From contig JAJFKK010000004.1 of NCBI GenBank assembly GCA_021773245.1, positions 1-63,330 of the forward strand: a stretch of 63,330 bases of DNA, written 5' to 3'. Made by a program: the position numbers and the translations under genes. Below the pieces are notes generated by a model, which saw only the letters and a program-made list of their open reading frames with translations, did no database searches and was not told the DNA's origin. The stretch's first letter is position 1. The number at the start of each line of letters is the position of its first letter. Source of the stretch: Gammaproteobacteria bacterium (lineage in GTDB: Bacteria > Pseudomonadota > Gammaproteobacteria > Eutrophobiales > Eutrophobiaceae). Positions 35,357 through 46,157 of this stretch are shown piece by piece.

Positions 35357-36877
35357 ATGAATAAAGAAATATTAATGGTTGTTGATGTTGTTAGTAATGA
35401 AAAAGGTGTTGCTAAAGACATTATTTTTGAAGCTATAGAAGCTGCACTTGCGAGTGCAACCAAAAAGCGAAATCGTGAAGACATAGAAGCACGCGTTGCT
35501 ATTGATCGTGAAACTGGTGATTACAGTACGTTTCGTTGTTGGGAAGTGATTGATGAGGACTTTGCATTAATCGAAGCTCCTACCAGACAGGTTTCTTTAT
35601 CGGATGCCAAAGAAAAACAATCAGATATAGAAGCTGGACAATTTATTGAAGAGCCAATGGATTCAGTTGAGTTTGGTCGAATTGCAGCACAAGCAGCAAA
35701 GCAAGTTATTGTACAAAAAGTGCGTGAAGCTGAGCGTGCGCAAGTATTGGATGCTTATCAAGATCGCGTTGGTGAAATGGTCAGCGGTGTTGTTAAACGT
35801 TCGGAACGCAGTGGTATCATTCTTGATCTTGGCAGTAATGCAGAAGCATTTATTCCTCGAGAAGAGTTAATTCCTCGTGAAGCGACTCGCCCTGGTGATC
35901 GTATCCGCGCCTACTTAAAAGAAATTAAACCGGAAGTAACTCGCGGGCCACAATTGTATTTAAGTCGAACTGCGCCTGAATTATTGATCGACTTATTTAA
36001 AATTGAAGTGCCAGAAATAAACGAAGGTATGATAGATATTATTAACGGTGCAAGAGACCCTGGTGCCAGAGCAAAAATTGCGGTTAAAGCAAATGATCCA
36101 AGAATTGATCCTATTGGTGCATGTGTTGGTATGCGTGGGTCCCGAGTTCAAGCTGTTTCTAATGAATTAGGTGGTGAACGCGTCGATATTATTCTTTGGG
36201 ATGAAAATCCAGCACAGTTTGTTATTAACGCAATGGCGCCTGCCGAAGTGGCATCAATTATGGTTGATGAAGACGAACACACGATGGATGTTGCAGTTGC
36301 TGAAGAAAACCTATCTCAAGCGATCGGTCGTGGTGGCCAGAATGTAAAACTCGCTAGTGAATTAACGGGTTGGGAATTGAATGTTATGTCAGTTGAACAA
36401 GCTGATGAAAAGAGTGAAGCTGAAGCTGAAACATTACAAACCATGTTTATGGAACAACTTGATGTTGATGAGGAAATGGCACTTATTCTAGTACAAGAAG
36501 GTTTTTCAAGTGTTGAAGAAGTTGCTTACGTTCCAGAAAAAGAAATGCAAGCGATTGAAGAATTTGATGATGATTTAGTTAAAGAATTACGTGATCGTGC
36601 TAACGATATTATGTTGACGCGCGCAATTGCTAACGAAGAAAAGTTAGGCGATGAAAAGCCAGCTGAAGATTTACTGACAATGGATGGTATGAACAAATCG
36701 TTGGCTTATCAATTAGCGGGTAGAGGTGTGATAACTATGGATGATTTGGCTGAGCAATCAGTTGATGAATTAATGGAAATAACTGAGCTTGATAAAGATA
36801 GTGCAGGAAAGTTAATTATGACTGCGCGTATACCTTGGTTTGAATCTGAAGAATCAAATGATGAGGATGATGATTAA
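35357..36877 (+). CDS. nusA: Transcription termination/antitermination factor NusA
   Basis: RNA polymerase-binding factor controlling pausing, termination and antitermination. Length is 506 residues. The N-terminal RNAP-binding domain, an S1 domain (near 135-200, [15 protein letters not shown]), two KH domains ([15 protein letters not shown] and [13 protein letters not shown]) and two acidic C-terminal repeats (after about 365) are present. The stop overlaps the infB start (TAATG at 36875-36879). Confidence 0.97.
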   Translation: MNKEILMVVDVVSNEKGVAKDIIFEAIEAALASATKKRNREDIEARVAIDRETGDYSTFRCWEVIDEDFALIEAPTRQVSLSDAKEKQSDIEAGQFIEEPMDSVEFGRIAAQAAKQVIVQKVREAERAQVLDAYQDRVGEMVSGVVKRSERSGIILDLGSNAEAFIPREELIPREATRPGDRIRAYLKEIKPEVTRGPQLYLSRTAPELLIDLFKIEVPEINEGMIDIINGARDPGARAKIAVKANDPRIDPIGACVGMRGSRVQAVSNELGGERVDIILWDENPAQFVINAMAPAEVASIMVDEDEHTMDVAVAEENLSQAIGRGGQNVKLASELTGWELNVMSVEQADEKSEAEAETLQTMFMEQLDVDEEMALILVQEGFSSVEEVAYVPEKEMQAIEEFDDDLVKELRDRANDIMLTRAIANEEKLGDEKPAEDLLTMDGMNKSLAYQLAGRGVITMDDLAEQSVDELMEITELDKDSAGKLIMTARIPWFESEESNDEDDD

Positions 36878-39369
36878 TGCCTGAAGTTACTGTCAGTGAA
36901 TTTGCCGCCGATGTTGGTGTCGCTGTAGAGCGTATACAAGAACAATTGGTTGAAGCAGGTCTTTCTAAAAAGAAAGCCGATGAGGTTATTTCCGATTCTG
37001 AAAAATCTGAATTATTAGCTTTTTTGAGAAAGAAGCACGGTAAAGATGAAGGCGCAAAAAAAATAACTTTACGACGAAAAACGACGAGTGAGCTTAAAGT
37101 TAATGTTGCTACTCAGGGTAGAGCGAAACCGCAATCGAAGACAGTTAATGTAGAATTTCGAAAAAAACGCACCTACGCAAAACGTGGCGACCTCGCTGAA
37201 ACAGCTAAACAGGAAGAAGAAGCTGCTGCAAAATTAGTAGCAGATCAGGAAGCTGCAGAAGCTAAGTTGAAACAGGAAGCTGATGAAGCTGAGGCTGCTA
37301 AAATTGCTGCAGAAGCAAAACAACAAGAAGAAGCTGCTGCAAAAGAAGCCGCAGAGGCAGTTGCACAAGTCGTCGTTGAAACGCCTAGTGAGCCCGCAGC
37401 AGAAATTAAACCAGTGGTTCCTCCCGTAGTTGAAAAAACGGATTCAAAAAAAGCTCCAGGTAAAGATAAAAAAGAACGTACACGTCATGGTCGACAAGAA
37501 TTACATGTTGCAACAAAAGGATCTGGGCGACGACGCAATAAGAAGCCAAAGAGACAATCCGTAGTCCATCAGTCTGGAAATCAAGAACATGGTTTTGAAA
37601 AACCAACAGCGCCTGTTGTTAAAGAGATTGATGTGCCTGAAAGTATTTCAGTTGCTGATTTAGCGCAACGCATGTCAGTGAAAAGTTCTGAAGTCATCAA
37701 AGTTATGATGGGTTTAGGTACGATGGCGACGATCAACCAGATTATTGATCAAGACACGGCTGCTGTTGTTGTTGAAGAAATGGGGCATACCCCAAAATTG
37801 AAAAAAGACAATGCGCTTGAAGAAGAGATGATTCAGGCAACACAACAAGATGGCGAGCAAGTTAATCGTGCGCCTGTTGTGACTATTATGGGGCATGTTG
37901 ACCATGGTAAAACCTCATTATTGGATTTCATTCGTCGAAGTAAAGTAGCTGCTGGCGAAGCCGGCGGTATTACGCAACATATCGGCGCCTATCGTGTTAA
38001 AACCGATAACGGTGAAATCACTTTTCTTGATACTCCTGGTCATGAAGCATTTACTGCTATGCGTGCTCGCGGTGCAAAAGTAACTGATATTGTTATTATT
38101 GTGGTCGCTGCTGATGATGGTGTTATGCCGCAGACAGAAGAAGCTGTTAAACATGCTAAAGCATCCAATGTACCTATTATTATTGCTGTTAATAAAATCG
38201 ATAAAGAGAATGCTGATCCTGATCGTGTTAAACAGGAATTGTCAAAATTTGAAGTAATTCCTGAAGACTGGGGCGGTGATACTCAATTTATGAATGTATC
38301 TGCGTTGACGGGTGAAGGCGTTGATGCCTTATTAGAAAGTATTTTACTGCAATCAGAAATACTGGAACTAAAAGCCGTTGCGACAGGTGCTGCATCAGGT
38401 GCAGTCGTTGAATCTCGATTAGATAAAGGTCGTGGACCTGTTGCGAGTATTCTTGTTCAAAACGGAACACTGAAAAAAGGTGATGTCGTCTTAAGTGGTC
38501 ATGAGTTTGGACGTGTCAGAGCGATGATTGATGACACGGGTAATGAAGTTGTTACAGCAGGCCCATCAACTCCGGTAGAAATTCTTGGTTTGTCAGGAAC
38601 TCCTAATGCTGGTGATGAAATGATTGTTGTACCTGATGAAAAGAAAGCTAGGGAAATAGCGTTATTCAGACAAGGTAAATACCGCGAGACGAAGATGGCT
38701 CAGCAGCATGCATCGAAACTTGAAAATGTAATGAATCAAATGGCCGAAGGTGAGGTTGCTTCATTAACTTTATTGATTAAAGCGGATGTGCATGGTTCGT
38801 CAGAAGCATTAGTTGATGCTTTAACACGTTTGAATACGGATGAAGTCAAAGTCAGTATCGTCAGTAGTGGTGTTGGTGGTATTACTGAATCCGATGTTAA
38901 TCTTGCTATGGCTTCCAGTGCTGTTGTTATAGGTTTTAATGTCCGTGCTGATGCGAGTGCGCGTAAGTTAATTGATGCTGAAGGTATTGATTTACGTTAC
39001 TACAGTATTATTTATGATGTTATCGATGATGTTAAGGCTGCTCTAAGTGGCATGCTATCACCTGATATACGTGAAGAAATTACCGGTGTTGCGGAAGTTA
39101 AAGAAGTTTTCCGCTCTCCAAAATTTGGCGATATTGCAGGCTGTATGGTGATTACAGGCCGCGTTAATCGAAATAATCCTATTCGCGTGCTACGTGATAA
39201 TGTTGTTATTTACGAAGGTGAGCTTGAATCATTACGTCGTTTTAAAGATGATGTGAATGAAGTTAAGTCTGGAACTGACTGTGGTATTGGTGTCAAAAAT
39301 TATGCCGATGTTCAACCCGGTGATCAGATTGAAGTGTTCGAGCGTATTAGTGTTGATCGTACAATCTAA
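36877..39369 (+). CDS. infB: Translation initiation factor IF-2
   Basis: GTPase that places initiator tRNA on the ribosome. 830 residues. A charged, Ala/Glu/Lys-rich N-terminal region (about 50-240) precedes the G domain: [28 protein letters not shown]. Domains III and IV follow, with [12 protein letters not shown]. It overlaps nusA and rbfA by one base at each end, so the three are translationally linked. In-frame internal starts, known in E. coli IF2, may also be used. Confidence 0.98.
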   Translation: MPEVTVSEFAADVGVAVERIQEQLVEAGLSKKKADEVISDSEKSELLAFLRKKHGKDEGAKKITLRRKTTSELKVNVATQGRAKPQSKTVNVEFRKKRTYAKRGDLAETAKQEEEAAAKLVADQEAAEAKLKQEADEAEAAKIAAEAKQQEEAAAKEAAEAVAQVVVETPSEPAAEIKPVVPPVVEKTDSKKAPGKDKKERTRHGRQELHVATKGSGRRRNKKPKRQSVVHQSGNQEHGFEKPTAPVVKEIDVPESISVADLAQRMSVKSSEVIKVMMGLGTMATINQIIDQDTAAVVVEEMGHTPKLKKDNALEEEMIQATQQDGEQVNRAPVVTIMGHVDHGKTSLLDFIRRSKVAAGEAGGITQHIGAYRVKTDNGEITFLDTPGHEAFTAMRARGAKVTDIVIIVVAADDGVMPQTEEAVKHAKASNVPIIIAVNKIDKENADPDRVKQELSKFEVIPEDWGGDTQFMNVSALTGEGVDALLESILLQSEILELKAVATGAASGAVVESRLDKGRGPVASILVQNGTLKKGDVVLSGHEFGRVRAMIDDTGNEVVTAGPSTPVEILGLSGTPNAGDEMIVVPDEKKAREIALFRQGKYRETKMAQQHASKLENVMNQMAEGEVASLTLLIKADVHGSSEALVDALTRLNTDEVKVSIVSSGVGGITESDVNLAMASSAVVIGFNVRADASARKLIDAEGIDLRYYSIIYDVIDDVKAALSGMLSPDIREEITGVAEVKEVFRSPKFGDIAGCMVITGRVNRNNPIRVLRDNVVIYEGELESLRRFKDDVNEVKSGTDCGIGVKNYADVQPGDQIEVFERISVDRTI

Positions 39370-39782
39370 TGCCAAAAGAATTCGGGCGTAACCAACGCGT
39401 TGCCCAGTTTATAAAAGAAGAACTCTCTGTATTAGTACAACGAGAATTTCCTCTAAATCAACATGGCATGATCACCTTAACGAATGTTGATGTGAGTTCA
39501 GATTTAGGAAGCGCCACTATTTATATTACCGTACTAAGCGGTGACTCAAGCAATTCTAATGACGATGAATCCACTTTATCTACATCCACGGATGTAAGAG
39601 AAAAATTAGTGGCAGAACTGAATGAGAAGAAAGGACTGTTTCGACAAGAAATATCACACATGCTGACATCAAGAGGTGTGCCTACCCTACGTTTTAAATA
39701 CGATGAGTCAATTGAACGTGCTCAGCGGCTTACCGATATTATTAATTCTGTTAGTCAGAGTGATGACGAACCATCTGATTAA
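39369..39782 (+). CDS. rbfA: 30S ribosome-binding factor RbfA
   Basis: Small KH-fold factor required for late 16S processing and cold adaptation. 137 residues. The core RVAQFIKEELSVLVQREF, SSDLGSATIYITVLSG and the C-terminal LRFKYDESIERAQRL are clear. A Ser/Asp/Thr-rich stretch of about ten residues in the middle (residues 57-73) is longer than usual. Its DNA contains the palindrome TACATCC-AC-GGATGTA at 39581-39596. The start overlaps the infB stop. Confidence 0.93.
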   Translation: MPKEFGRNQRVAQFIKEELSVLVQREFPLNQHGMITLTNVDVSSDLGSATIYITVLSGDSSNSNDDESTLSTSTDVREKLVAELNEKKGLFRQEISHMLTSRGVPTLRFKYDESIERAQRLTDIINSVSQSDDEPSD

Positions 39783-39802
39783 GTAGCTTTGATTTAGTAT
39801 TA

Positions 39803-40735
39803 ATGACCAGACAAAGAAAAAAACGCGGTCGAGATATCAGCGGCATCCTCGTATTGGATAAACCAGCAGGAATGAGTTCCAATGGTGCCTTACAGCATAT
39901 TAAGCGTCTCTTTAATGCAAATAAAGCAGGACATACTGGAAATCTTGATGTTCCTGCGACAGGTTTGTTACCTATTTGTTTGGGTGAAGCAACGAAAGTA
40001 TCTGCTTATTTATTGGATTCAAACAAAACTTATCGTGCACGATGTAAATTAGGTATTACAACGACAACAGGCGATGCTGCTGGCGAAGTCCTTTCAGAAC
40101 TGGCAGTTCCTGAAATATCAGAATTAAAATTACAACAGGTATTAAAACAATTCATTGGTGAAATAGAGCAAGTTCCTCCAATGTACTCTGCACTTAAACA
40201 TAATGGTAAGCGCCTGTATGAATTGGCATATAAGGGTATCGAAGTAGAACGAAAGTCTAGAAATATCACCATTCATAGTATAAAGCTTGATGATTTTGCT
40301 GATGATGAATTTGAAATAACGGTGGCTTGCACAAAAGGAACCTATATCAGGACTTTGGCAGAGGACATTGGTCAGAAATTAGGCTGTGGTGCACATATAT
40401 TAACTTTACGCAGACTTGAAGCTGGTCCATTCAAGGAATCGCAAATGTTCACCCCTGCAAAATTACAAGAAATTGCCGAACAAGGAATAGAGCAACTTGA
40501 TAAATTGTTGTTGCCTATGGATCTTGCATTGATGGATTTTCCTGAAATCAGCTTATCTGAAGATGTTGCATATTACCTTTGTCAGGGACAGGCAGTTACT
40601 GTCTCGGGGCTACCCAAATCGGGTCGATTAAGAATATATAACAAGTCTGACCAATTCCTTGGTTTAGGAGAGGTTTCTGACGATGGTCGCCTTGCTCCTA
40701 AGCGATTGATTAATCAGGTAGAATTAGAAAGTTAG
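39803..40735 (+). CDS. truB: tRNA pseudouridine-55 synthase TruB
   Basis: Converts U55 of tRNA to pseudouridine. 310 residues. The catalytic Asp is in GHTGNLDVPATG, a variant of the usual GALDPLATG, so chemistry should be kept. KPAGMSSN, SALKHNGKRLYELAYKG and the CTKGTYIRTLAEDIG segment are typical, as is the PUA-like C-terminus. Follows rbfA after 20 bp. Confidence 0.96.
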   Translation: MTRQRKKRGRDISGILVLDKPAGMSSNGALQHIKRLFNANKAGHTGNLDVPATGLLPICLGEATKVSAYLLDSNKTYRARCKLGITTTTGDAAGEVLSELAVPEISELKLQQVLKQFIGEIEQVPPMYSALKHNGKRLYELAYKGIEVERKSRNITIHSIKLDDFADDEFEITVACTKGTYIRTLAEDIGQKLGCGAHILTLRRLEAGPFKESQMFTPAKLQEIAEQGIEQLDKLLLPMDLALMDFPEISLSEDVAYYLCQGQAVTVSGLPKSGRLRIYNKSDQFLGLGEVSDDGRLAPKRLINQVELES

Positions 40736-40763
40736 AGAACAAGGTAAAATTTCGATGTTTCGC

Positions 40764-40792
40764 TTGTTACAGTGGAAATGCGCGGGTACAAT
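40764..40792 (+). promoter_or_regulatory. Promoter of rpsO
   Basis: TTGTTA at 40764-40769 and TACAAT at 40787-40792 with 17 bp between, followed by GC-rich ACGCGC. An inverted repeat TGCGCG / CGCGCA flanks the -10 hexamer. Confidence 0.7.
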
Positions 40793-40837
40793 ACGCGCAA
40801 ATTTGATATAGCATAAGAGTTGCAGGAGTATTTGAAT

Positions 40838-41107
40838 ATGGCATTAAGTTGTGAAGATAAGGCGGGGATAGTCAAGGATTATCAGCGCGGCACCAATGAT
40901 ACCGGTTCTCCGGAAGTACAAGTTGCTTTGTTGACGTCTCGCATTACTGATTTATCTGGTCATTTCAAAGAACACGTCAAAGACCATCATTCAAGACAAG
41001 GTCTATTAAGAATGGTAAATCAAAGACGTAAATTACTTGATTACCTGAAAGGTGCAGATCTTAATCGCTATCGCGATTTGATCGGTCGTCTCGGTCTACG
41101 TAAATAA
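40838..41107 (+). CDS. rpsO: Ribosomal protein S15
   Basis: Primary 16S rRNA-binding protein of the 30S platform. The start is the ATG at 40838, after CAGGAG, giving the standard 89 residues. It shows [38 protein letters not shown] and [15 protein letters not shown]. It is followed by a terminator and then pnp. Confidence 0.98.
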   Translation: MALSCEDKAGIVKDYQRGTNDTGSPEVQVALLTSRITDLSGHFKEHVKDHHSRQGLLRMVNQRRKLLDYLKGADLNRYRDLIGRLGLRK

Positions 41108-41147
41108 CAACTTTTCGGCATTCATGCCAATAAGAAAACCATATTAT

Positions 41148-41172
41148 AAACCCGCTTTTGCGGGTTTTAATG
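41148..41172 (+). terminator. Terminator between rpsO and pnp
   Basis: AAACCCGC (41148-41155) and GCGGGTTT (41160-41167), loop TTTT, followed by TAATGTTTT. It partly separates the two genes, as in E. coli. Confidence 0.85.
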
Positions 41173-41231
41173 TTTTATAAAATCATATTATCTTTAAATA
41201 ACTAATCAACATTATCTGTTAGGGAAAATCC

Positions 41232-43334
41232 ATGAGCGTGGTAACAAAAGAATTTCAATTCGGTAGTCATAAAGTCACTTTAGAAACAGGCAGAATAGCC
41301 AGACAAGCAGACGGTGCTGTTATGGTTAGTATGGGGGACACTGTTGTATTGGTCACCTGTGTTGCTAAAAAACAAGCAAGGGAAGGGCAAGATTTCTTTC
41401 CATTAACAGTTGATTATCAAGAAAAGAATTATGCTGCAGGTAGAATACCGGGTGGTTTTTTCAAAAGAGAAGGTCGTCCTTCAGAGAAAGAAACCTTAAC
41501 TTGTCGGTTAATTGATCGACCTATTCGACCTCTTTTTCCAAAAGGGTTTAAAAACGAAGTTCAGATCATTGTGACTGTCATGTCGCTTGACCCAGAGATT
41601 AATCCTGATATCCCGGCAATTATCGGTGCTTCGGCAGCAATTAGTCTTACTGGTGCACCTTTTAGTGGGCCTGTAGGTGCTGCTCGTGTTGGTTATATTG
41701 ATGGACAGTACGTACTCAACCCATCACTTACAGAATTAGAAGACTCTCAACTGGAACTGGTTGTTGCTGGTACCGATACATCAGTACTGATGGTTGAATC
41801 TGAAGCAAAGCAGTTATCTGAAGATATTATGTTAGGCGCTGTCATGTTTGGACATGAGAGTTTTCAAGTTGTTATTGAAAACATAAGAGCGATGGCTGAA
41901 GAAGCAAATACTAAATCTTGGGATTGGGTTGCTAAAGATAAAGACGAAGCACTCGAAAGCGAAATTCAATCACGTGCAGGAGATCTTGTGCGAGAAGCTT
42001 ATAGCATTCAAGATAAACTTGAACGTAAAGAACGTTTAAGTGAAATCAAGAAAGAAGTTGTTGAAGGCATGACCGAAGGTGAAGATCCTCAATGGTCGGC
42101 TGCTGTCATTGTTGGCGCTATAGAATCACTGGAAAGTCATATTGTTCGTAGCAGTGTACTGTCTGGTGAAAATCGTATTGATGGTCGTGATTCAAAAACG
42201 ATTCGACCGATTACTGTTGAAACAGGCGTATTACCTCGCACACATGGTTCTGCATTATTTACTCGCGGTGAAACACAGGCGATAGTTGTTGTTACTTTAG
42301 GTACACAACGTGATGCACAAATTATTGATGCAATTGAAGGTTCTTTTAAAGATCCATTCATGTTCCATTATAACTTCCCTCCATTTTGCGTGAATGAAAC
42401 CGGTCGTGTTGGTACGCCAAAACGTCGTGAGATTGGTCATGGACGTTTAGCCAAACGTGGCATTTTAGGTGTCATGCCTAATATGGAAGAATTCCCTTAC
42501 GCAATCCGTGTTGTTTCTGAAATTACCGAATCAAACGGATCAAGTTCTATGGCTTCAGTTTGTGGTAGTAGTTTGGCTCTAATGGATGCCGGTGTTGAAC
42601 TAGATGCGCCTGTTGCAGGTATTGCGATGGGCTTGATTAAAGATGACGATAAGTTTGTTGTCCTTTCTGACATCATGGGTGATGAAGATCATTTAGGAGA
42701 CATGGACTTTAAAGTGGCCGGTTCTGAAAAGGGCATTACTGCTTTGCAAATGGATATCAAAATTGATGGTATCACTAAAGAAATCATGGAAGTTGCACTA
42801 CATCAAGCACAGGAAGGACGTTTACATATTCTTGGTAAGATGAATGCCGTGCTATCTAATCACAATGAAGAAATGTCTGAATTTGCTCCACGTATTACTA
42901 CAATCAAAATTCATCCTGACAAAATTCGTGATGTTATCGGTAAAGGTGGTGCAACGATTCGCGCTATTTGTGAAGAAACCGGCGCAACCGTTGATATCGA
43001 TGATGATGGTACGGTTAAGATTGCTGCTACCGATAAAGCTGCAGGTGATGCAGCGCTGAAACGTGTTGAACAAATTACTGCTGATATCGAAGTAGGTAAA
43101 ATTTACGAAGGTAAAGTTGCCAAGTTGATGGACTTCGGTGCTTTCGTCAATATTCTTCCTGGTAAAGATGGCTTGGTTCATATTTCACAAATCTGTGAAG
43201 AACGCGTTGAGAATGTTAGCGATAAGCTCAGCGAGGGCGATATGGTGCAAGTTAAAGTACTCGAAGTTGATAGACAAGGCCGTGTTCGTCTTAGTATGAA
43301 AGCGGTTAATGAGGAAGCGGCAGCTAGCGAATAA
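41232..43334 (+). CDS. pnp: Polynucleotide phosphorylase
   Basis: 3'-5' phosphorolytic exoribonuclease of the degradosome. 700 residues. Two RNase PH domains (first: [18 protein letters not shown]; second: [15 protein letters not shown]), a KH domain ([15 protein letters not shown] near 560) and an S1 domain ([23 protein letters not shown] near 630) are present. The start is at 41232, after GGGAAAA. Followed by a strong terminator. Confidence 0.98.
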   Translation: MSVVTKEFQFGSHKVTLETGRIARQADGAVMVSMGDTVVLVTCVAKKQAREGQDFFPLTVDYQEKNYAAGRIPGGFFKREGRPSEKETLTCRLIDRPIRPLFPKGFKNEVQIIVTVMSLDPEINPDIPAIIGASAAISLTGAPFSGPVGAARVGYIDGQYVLNPSLTELEDSQLELVVAGTDTSVLMVESEAKQLSEDIMLGAVMFGHESFQVVIENIRAMAEEANTKSWDWVAKDKDEALESEIQSRAGDLVREAYSIQDKLERKERLSEIKKEVVEGMTEGEDPQWSAAVIVGAIESLESHIVRSSVLSGENRIDGRDSKTIRPITVETGVLPRTHGSALFTRGETQAIVVVTLGTQRDAQIIDAIEGSFKDPFMFHYNFPPFCVNETGRVGTPKRREIGHGRLAKRGILGVMPNMEEFPYAIRVVSEITESNGSSSMASVCGSSLALMDAGVELDAPVAGIAMGLIKDDDKFVVLSDIMGDEDHLGDMDFKVAGSEKGITALQMDIKIDGITKEIMEVALHQAQEGRLHILGKMNAVLSNHNEEMSEFAPRITTIKIHPDKIRDVIGKGGATIRAICEETGATVDIDDDGTVKIAATDKAAGDAALKRVEQITADIEVGKIYEGKVAKLMDFGAFVNILPGKDGLVHISQICEERVENVSDKLSEGDMVQVKVLEVDRQGRVRLSMKAVNEEAAASE

Positions 43335-43357
43335 GTTTTTTCCTTAAGCAATAAATC

Positions 43358-43384
43358 AAAAAAGGGCCTTTAGGCCCTTTTTTT
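43358..43384 (+). terminator. Terminator after pnp
   Basis: Stem AAAAAAGGGCC (43358-43368), short loop, and GGCCCTTTTTT (43373-43383), followed by T. Strong, possibly bidirectional. Confidence 0.92.
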
Positions 43385-43394
43385 ATGTCTATGG

Positions 43395-43486
43395 ATAAAC
43401 TGGTCAAAAAATTGCTCCTCGGCTTTAGCTTCCCTGCGTCGCACTACCTCCTCCATCCCTGGAGTCGTACTTTTTTGCATAGATTC
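43395..43486. repeat. GC-rich inserted block with internal inverted repeats
   Basis: Between the pnp terminator and the ECF gene. CTCCA-TCCC-TGGAG pairs within it, and a GCACTACC...TGG...TCGTAC portion resembles 18918-18944 (GCACTTCCACCATCCATGG then GGTCGTA). No ORF. Relation to the other intergenic modules is approximate. Confidence 0.4.
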
Positions 43487-43571
43487 TAAATCGATTTAAC
43501 CCGATCTGTATTTTAAGACGTTCTTACTAAGAACTAGTCATAAGCTAGCTATTGGGGATACACTTTATGCA

Positions 43572-44129
43572 ATGGATAACGATGTATCAGATGAAAGTCT
43601 AATGATGAGCTATGCCTCAGGTGACACTGCGGCGTTTGAGACGTTATATCTGCGACATAAAGGTCCAGTCTATCGTTATGTGCTTAACCTTTGCCGTAAT
43701 GAAGCTATTGCGGAAGAATTATTTCAGGAAGTCTGGATGAAATTAATTAACTCCAGAGAAAGGTATGAAGTTAAGGCAAAGTTTACAACATATCTTTATA
43801 AACTGGCTCATAACCAATTTATTGATCATTATCGAAAGCAAAATGTCAGGATAGTGGTTGACCAATCAGTTGAAGTAGATGAAGTTGAACAGGAGCCATT
43901 ACAACGAAATAATCCTGAAAAGCAAACGCAAACAAACCAAACTATTAATAAGTTAAGTGAATTACTGCAATCATTGCCAAATGAGCAACAAGAAGTATTC
44001 ATATTAAGGGAAGAGGCGGGAATGAGTGTTCCTGAGATTGCAGAGACGTTAGGTATTAATCAGGAAGCGGCAAAGAGTCGTCTTCGGTATGCAATAAATA
44101 AATTACGCGCAGGCTTGAACGACGAATAA
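43572..44129 (+). CDS. ECF-type sigma-70 factor
   Basis: A 185-residue extracytoplasmic-function sigma factor. Region 2 (about 20-90) has DTAAFETLYLRHKGPVYRYVLNL and WMKLI plus TYLYKLAHNQFIDHYRK. Region 4 (about 125-180) has LQSLPNEQQEVFILREE and an EIAETLGINQEAAKSRLRYA helix-turn-helix. A membrane protein follows 3 bp downstream, the usual place of an anti-sigma. A hairpin GTTCTTACTAAGAAC (43521-43535) lies upstream of the start. Confidence 0.93.
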   Translation: MDNDVSDESLMMSYASGDTAAFETLYLRHKGPVYRYVLNLCRNEAIAEELFQEVWMKLINSRERYEVKAKFTTYLYKLAHNQFIDHYRKQNVRIVVDQSVEVDEVEQEPLQRNNPEKQTQTNQTINKLSELLQSLPNEQQEVFILREEAGMSVPEIAETLGINQEAAKSRLRYAINKLRAGLNDE

Positions 44130-44132
44130 GTT

Positions 44133-44954
44133 ATGACGAATAACAATCAAAATGATAAAGAATTAAATGATTATCTGGATGGCGATTCAGATTTATCAAA
44201 AGCTTATCGTGGACAAAATAATGTAGAACCATCTGTGCAACTGGATGAAAAAATATTGTCTGCTGCAAAAAAAGCAGTTAGTAATAACAGGCATGGAGAG
44301 AAACCGCGATATCATAAATCACCGTGGACATTACCCGTATCTATAGCTGCGATGATAACTTTGAGTGTTAGTCTGGTAGTCACAATGCAACAGGAAACAG
44401 GCCAACCATTAATAAGTGAGCCTGAAGTTGAAATGTTTGATTCCGCAGCCGTAATCGAAGAGTCAGCAATGTCTGTAATGACAAGTAAAGATGATTCATC
44501 AGTCACAGGTGAAGTTGAACTAAAGCAAAGTAATGGTAGACGCGTTGATGCTCCAGCGTCAGCAGCATTAGGTGCAGCAGCAGACTTTTATCGTGCAGAA
44601 GAAAAAACAGAAACCCCGCAAGCGAGAATGAAAGCATTGCCAGCGAAAAAAATGATGCTAAAGGAAAAAGCGCGTTCAGATTCAGAAATTATAGAAAAAA
44701 GACAGTATTCAGATGACAAAATAAAAGTTATTGAAGCAGGGCAAACAGGCTTTGATGAAATTGAACTTGATGCTATGACAATTCAATCGGAAAGCGATGA
44801 ATTGAAAATAATAAAAAAATTATGGGACGCAGGTGAGTTTGCTGCGGCAAAAGAAGCCTTTAATAAATTTAAAACTGAATATCCTGATATTTCTGAAGAA
44901 AGTATAAAGGATTCACTAGGGACTAATGTATACGATGAATTACTTGAATTTTAA
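44133..44954 (+). CDS. Putative anti-sigma membrane protein
   Basis: A 273-residue protein with one transmembrane helix near residues 68-85 (WTLPVSIAAMITLSVSLVV), so about 65 residues are cytoplasmic and the remainder periplasmic. The position 3 bp after the ECF gene and the topology fit an anti-sigma, but I see no zinc HX3CX2C signature. The cytoplasmic part has DYLDGDSDLSKAYR, seen in similar uncharacterised partners. The periplasmic part is polar, ending in a helical stretch (LWDAGEFAAAKEAFNKFKTE) that resembles a TPR-like helix pair. Function is inferred. Confidence 0.65.
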   Translation: MTNNNQNDKELNDYLDGDSDLSKAYRGQNNVEPSVQLDEKILSAAKKAVSNNRHGEKPRYHKSPWTLPVSIAAMITLSVSLVVTMQQETGQPLISEPEVEMFDSAAVIEESAMSVMTSKDDSSVTGEVELKQSNGRRVDAPASAALGAAADFYRAEEKTETPQARMKALPAKKMMLKEKARSDSEIIEKRQYSDDKIKVIEAGQTGFDEIELDAMTIQSESDELKIIKKLWDAGEFAAAKEAFNKFKTEYPDISEESIKDSLGTNVYDELLEF

Positions 44955-45152
44955 TTTCAAAAAGCTATTTAAAATTGATGTTTAACTTGCCAATGATTAG
45001 CAATTTATTGACTATATTCGTTTAGTTTTGATCTGTATCAATAATAATAATGCAATGATCTTCTATAAATAAATAGATAAATTAAATCTACAGTGAATAT
45101 TTGATGGTACCTAACAACTTATTCGCTAAGTTTACTATTAACGGAAAAAATT

Positions 45153-46016
45153 ATGACTAAGAAAAAAGCAGTTAAAAAACCAATTAAAAAAGCAGATGCC
45201 TATCATGAGGATGACCCAAGACTGAAAGGAGAGAAAGAGGAAAAACTATCGAAAAAGTTTTACGAGAAAGAGTTGTTTCGGCTTCAAGTGGAACTGGTTA
45301 AGCTCCAGGAATGGGTGAAGGAGAAAAAGCTTAAAGTTGTAATTGTATTTGAAGGTCGTGATGCCGCCGGTAAAGGGGGGGTAATAAAGCGTATTATGCA
45401 ACACATGAACCCTCGAATCTGTAATATCGTTGCATTACCTGCACCTACGGAACGAGAAAAAACACAGTGGTACTTTCAACGCTATACTGCGCATTTACCA
45501 GCAGCGGGTGAGATCGCACTATTTGACCGGAGCTGGTATAACCGCGCTGGAGTTGAGAGGGTAATGGAGTTCTGTACCGAAGATGAATATCAGGAGTTTT
45601 TGCGTTTCTGCCCGGAATTCGAATGCTCGTTGGTGCGCTCCGGGATTATCCTTATCAAGTATTGGTTTTCGGTGAGTAATGTTGAGCAGGAGCAACGTTT
45701 TAAGGCTCGTGCTTTGGAAAGACATAAACTCTGGAAACTAAGTCCGATGGATATGGAATCCAGATCACGTTGGATGGATTACTCCAAGTGTAAGGATGAT
45801 ATGTTTTTCAATACAGATATCCCACAGGCACCCTGGTACGTTGTTCCTTCAGATGATAAGAAACGCGCTCGATTGAATTGTATTTCTCATCTGCTGAATG
45901 TGATTCCATATAAGGATTTGAAGCCCGTTGTCCCGAAAATTCCTCCGTTAAAGGAAGGAAAAGGTTATAAACGCTCGGCGATGCATACACAAACATTTGT
46001 ACCGAAAAAATATTAA
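45153..46016 (+). CDS. ppk2: Polyphosphate kinase 2
   Basis: A 287-residue PPK2-family nucleotide:polyphosphate phosphotransferase. The P-loop GRDAAGKGG is near residue 69, the Walker B DRSWYNRAGVERV near 130, and the lid KYWFSVSNVEQEQRF and KLSPMD segments follow. It makes nucleoside triphosphates from polyphosphate or the reverse. The first 25 residues are lysine-rich. It is monocistronic, with convergent peroxiredoxin beyond. Confidence 0.95.
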   Translation: MTKKKAVKKPIKKADAYHEDDPRLKGEKEEKLSKKFYEKELFRLQVELVKLQEWVKEKKLKVVIVFEGRDAAGKGGVIKRIMQHMNPRICNIVALPAPTEREKTQWYFQRYTAHLPAAGEIALFDRSWYNRAGVERVMEFCTEDEYQEFLRFCPEFECSLVRSGIILIKYWFSVSNVEQEQRFKARALERHKLWKLSPMDMESRSRWMDYSKCKDDMFFNTDIPQAPWYVVPSDDKKRARLNCISHLLNVIPYKDLKPVVPKIPPLKEGKGYKRSAMHTQTFVPKKY

Positions 46017-46090
46017 TTAGTTTTGAATAATTCGTAATTAAAAATTGTTTTGGGTTAGCAGTGTCACTTTTTTATTTTGGCTGAACTATA

Positions 46091-46119
46091 AAAAAAGAGC
46101 CATGCGAGTGCATGGCTCT
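46091..46119 (-). terminator. Terminator of the peroxiredoxin-glutaredoxin gene
   Basis: Perfect 10-bp stem AGAGCCATGC (46096-46105) and GCATGGCTCT (46110-46119), loop GAGT. Read on the minus strand it is followed by TTTTTT (complement of 46091-46096), so it ends the minus-strand gene and could also stop ppk2. Confidence 0.85.
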
Positions 46120-46157
46120 AATACTTAACTTACTGGATAAGGGAATATGTTAAGTCG

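Noticed and set aside
42844..43181. Several ORFs of 60-130 codons in other frames within pnp, infB, nusA and others.
   Set aside because: They lie wholly inside well-supported genes, lack ribosome-binding sites and have no recognisable domains.
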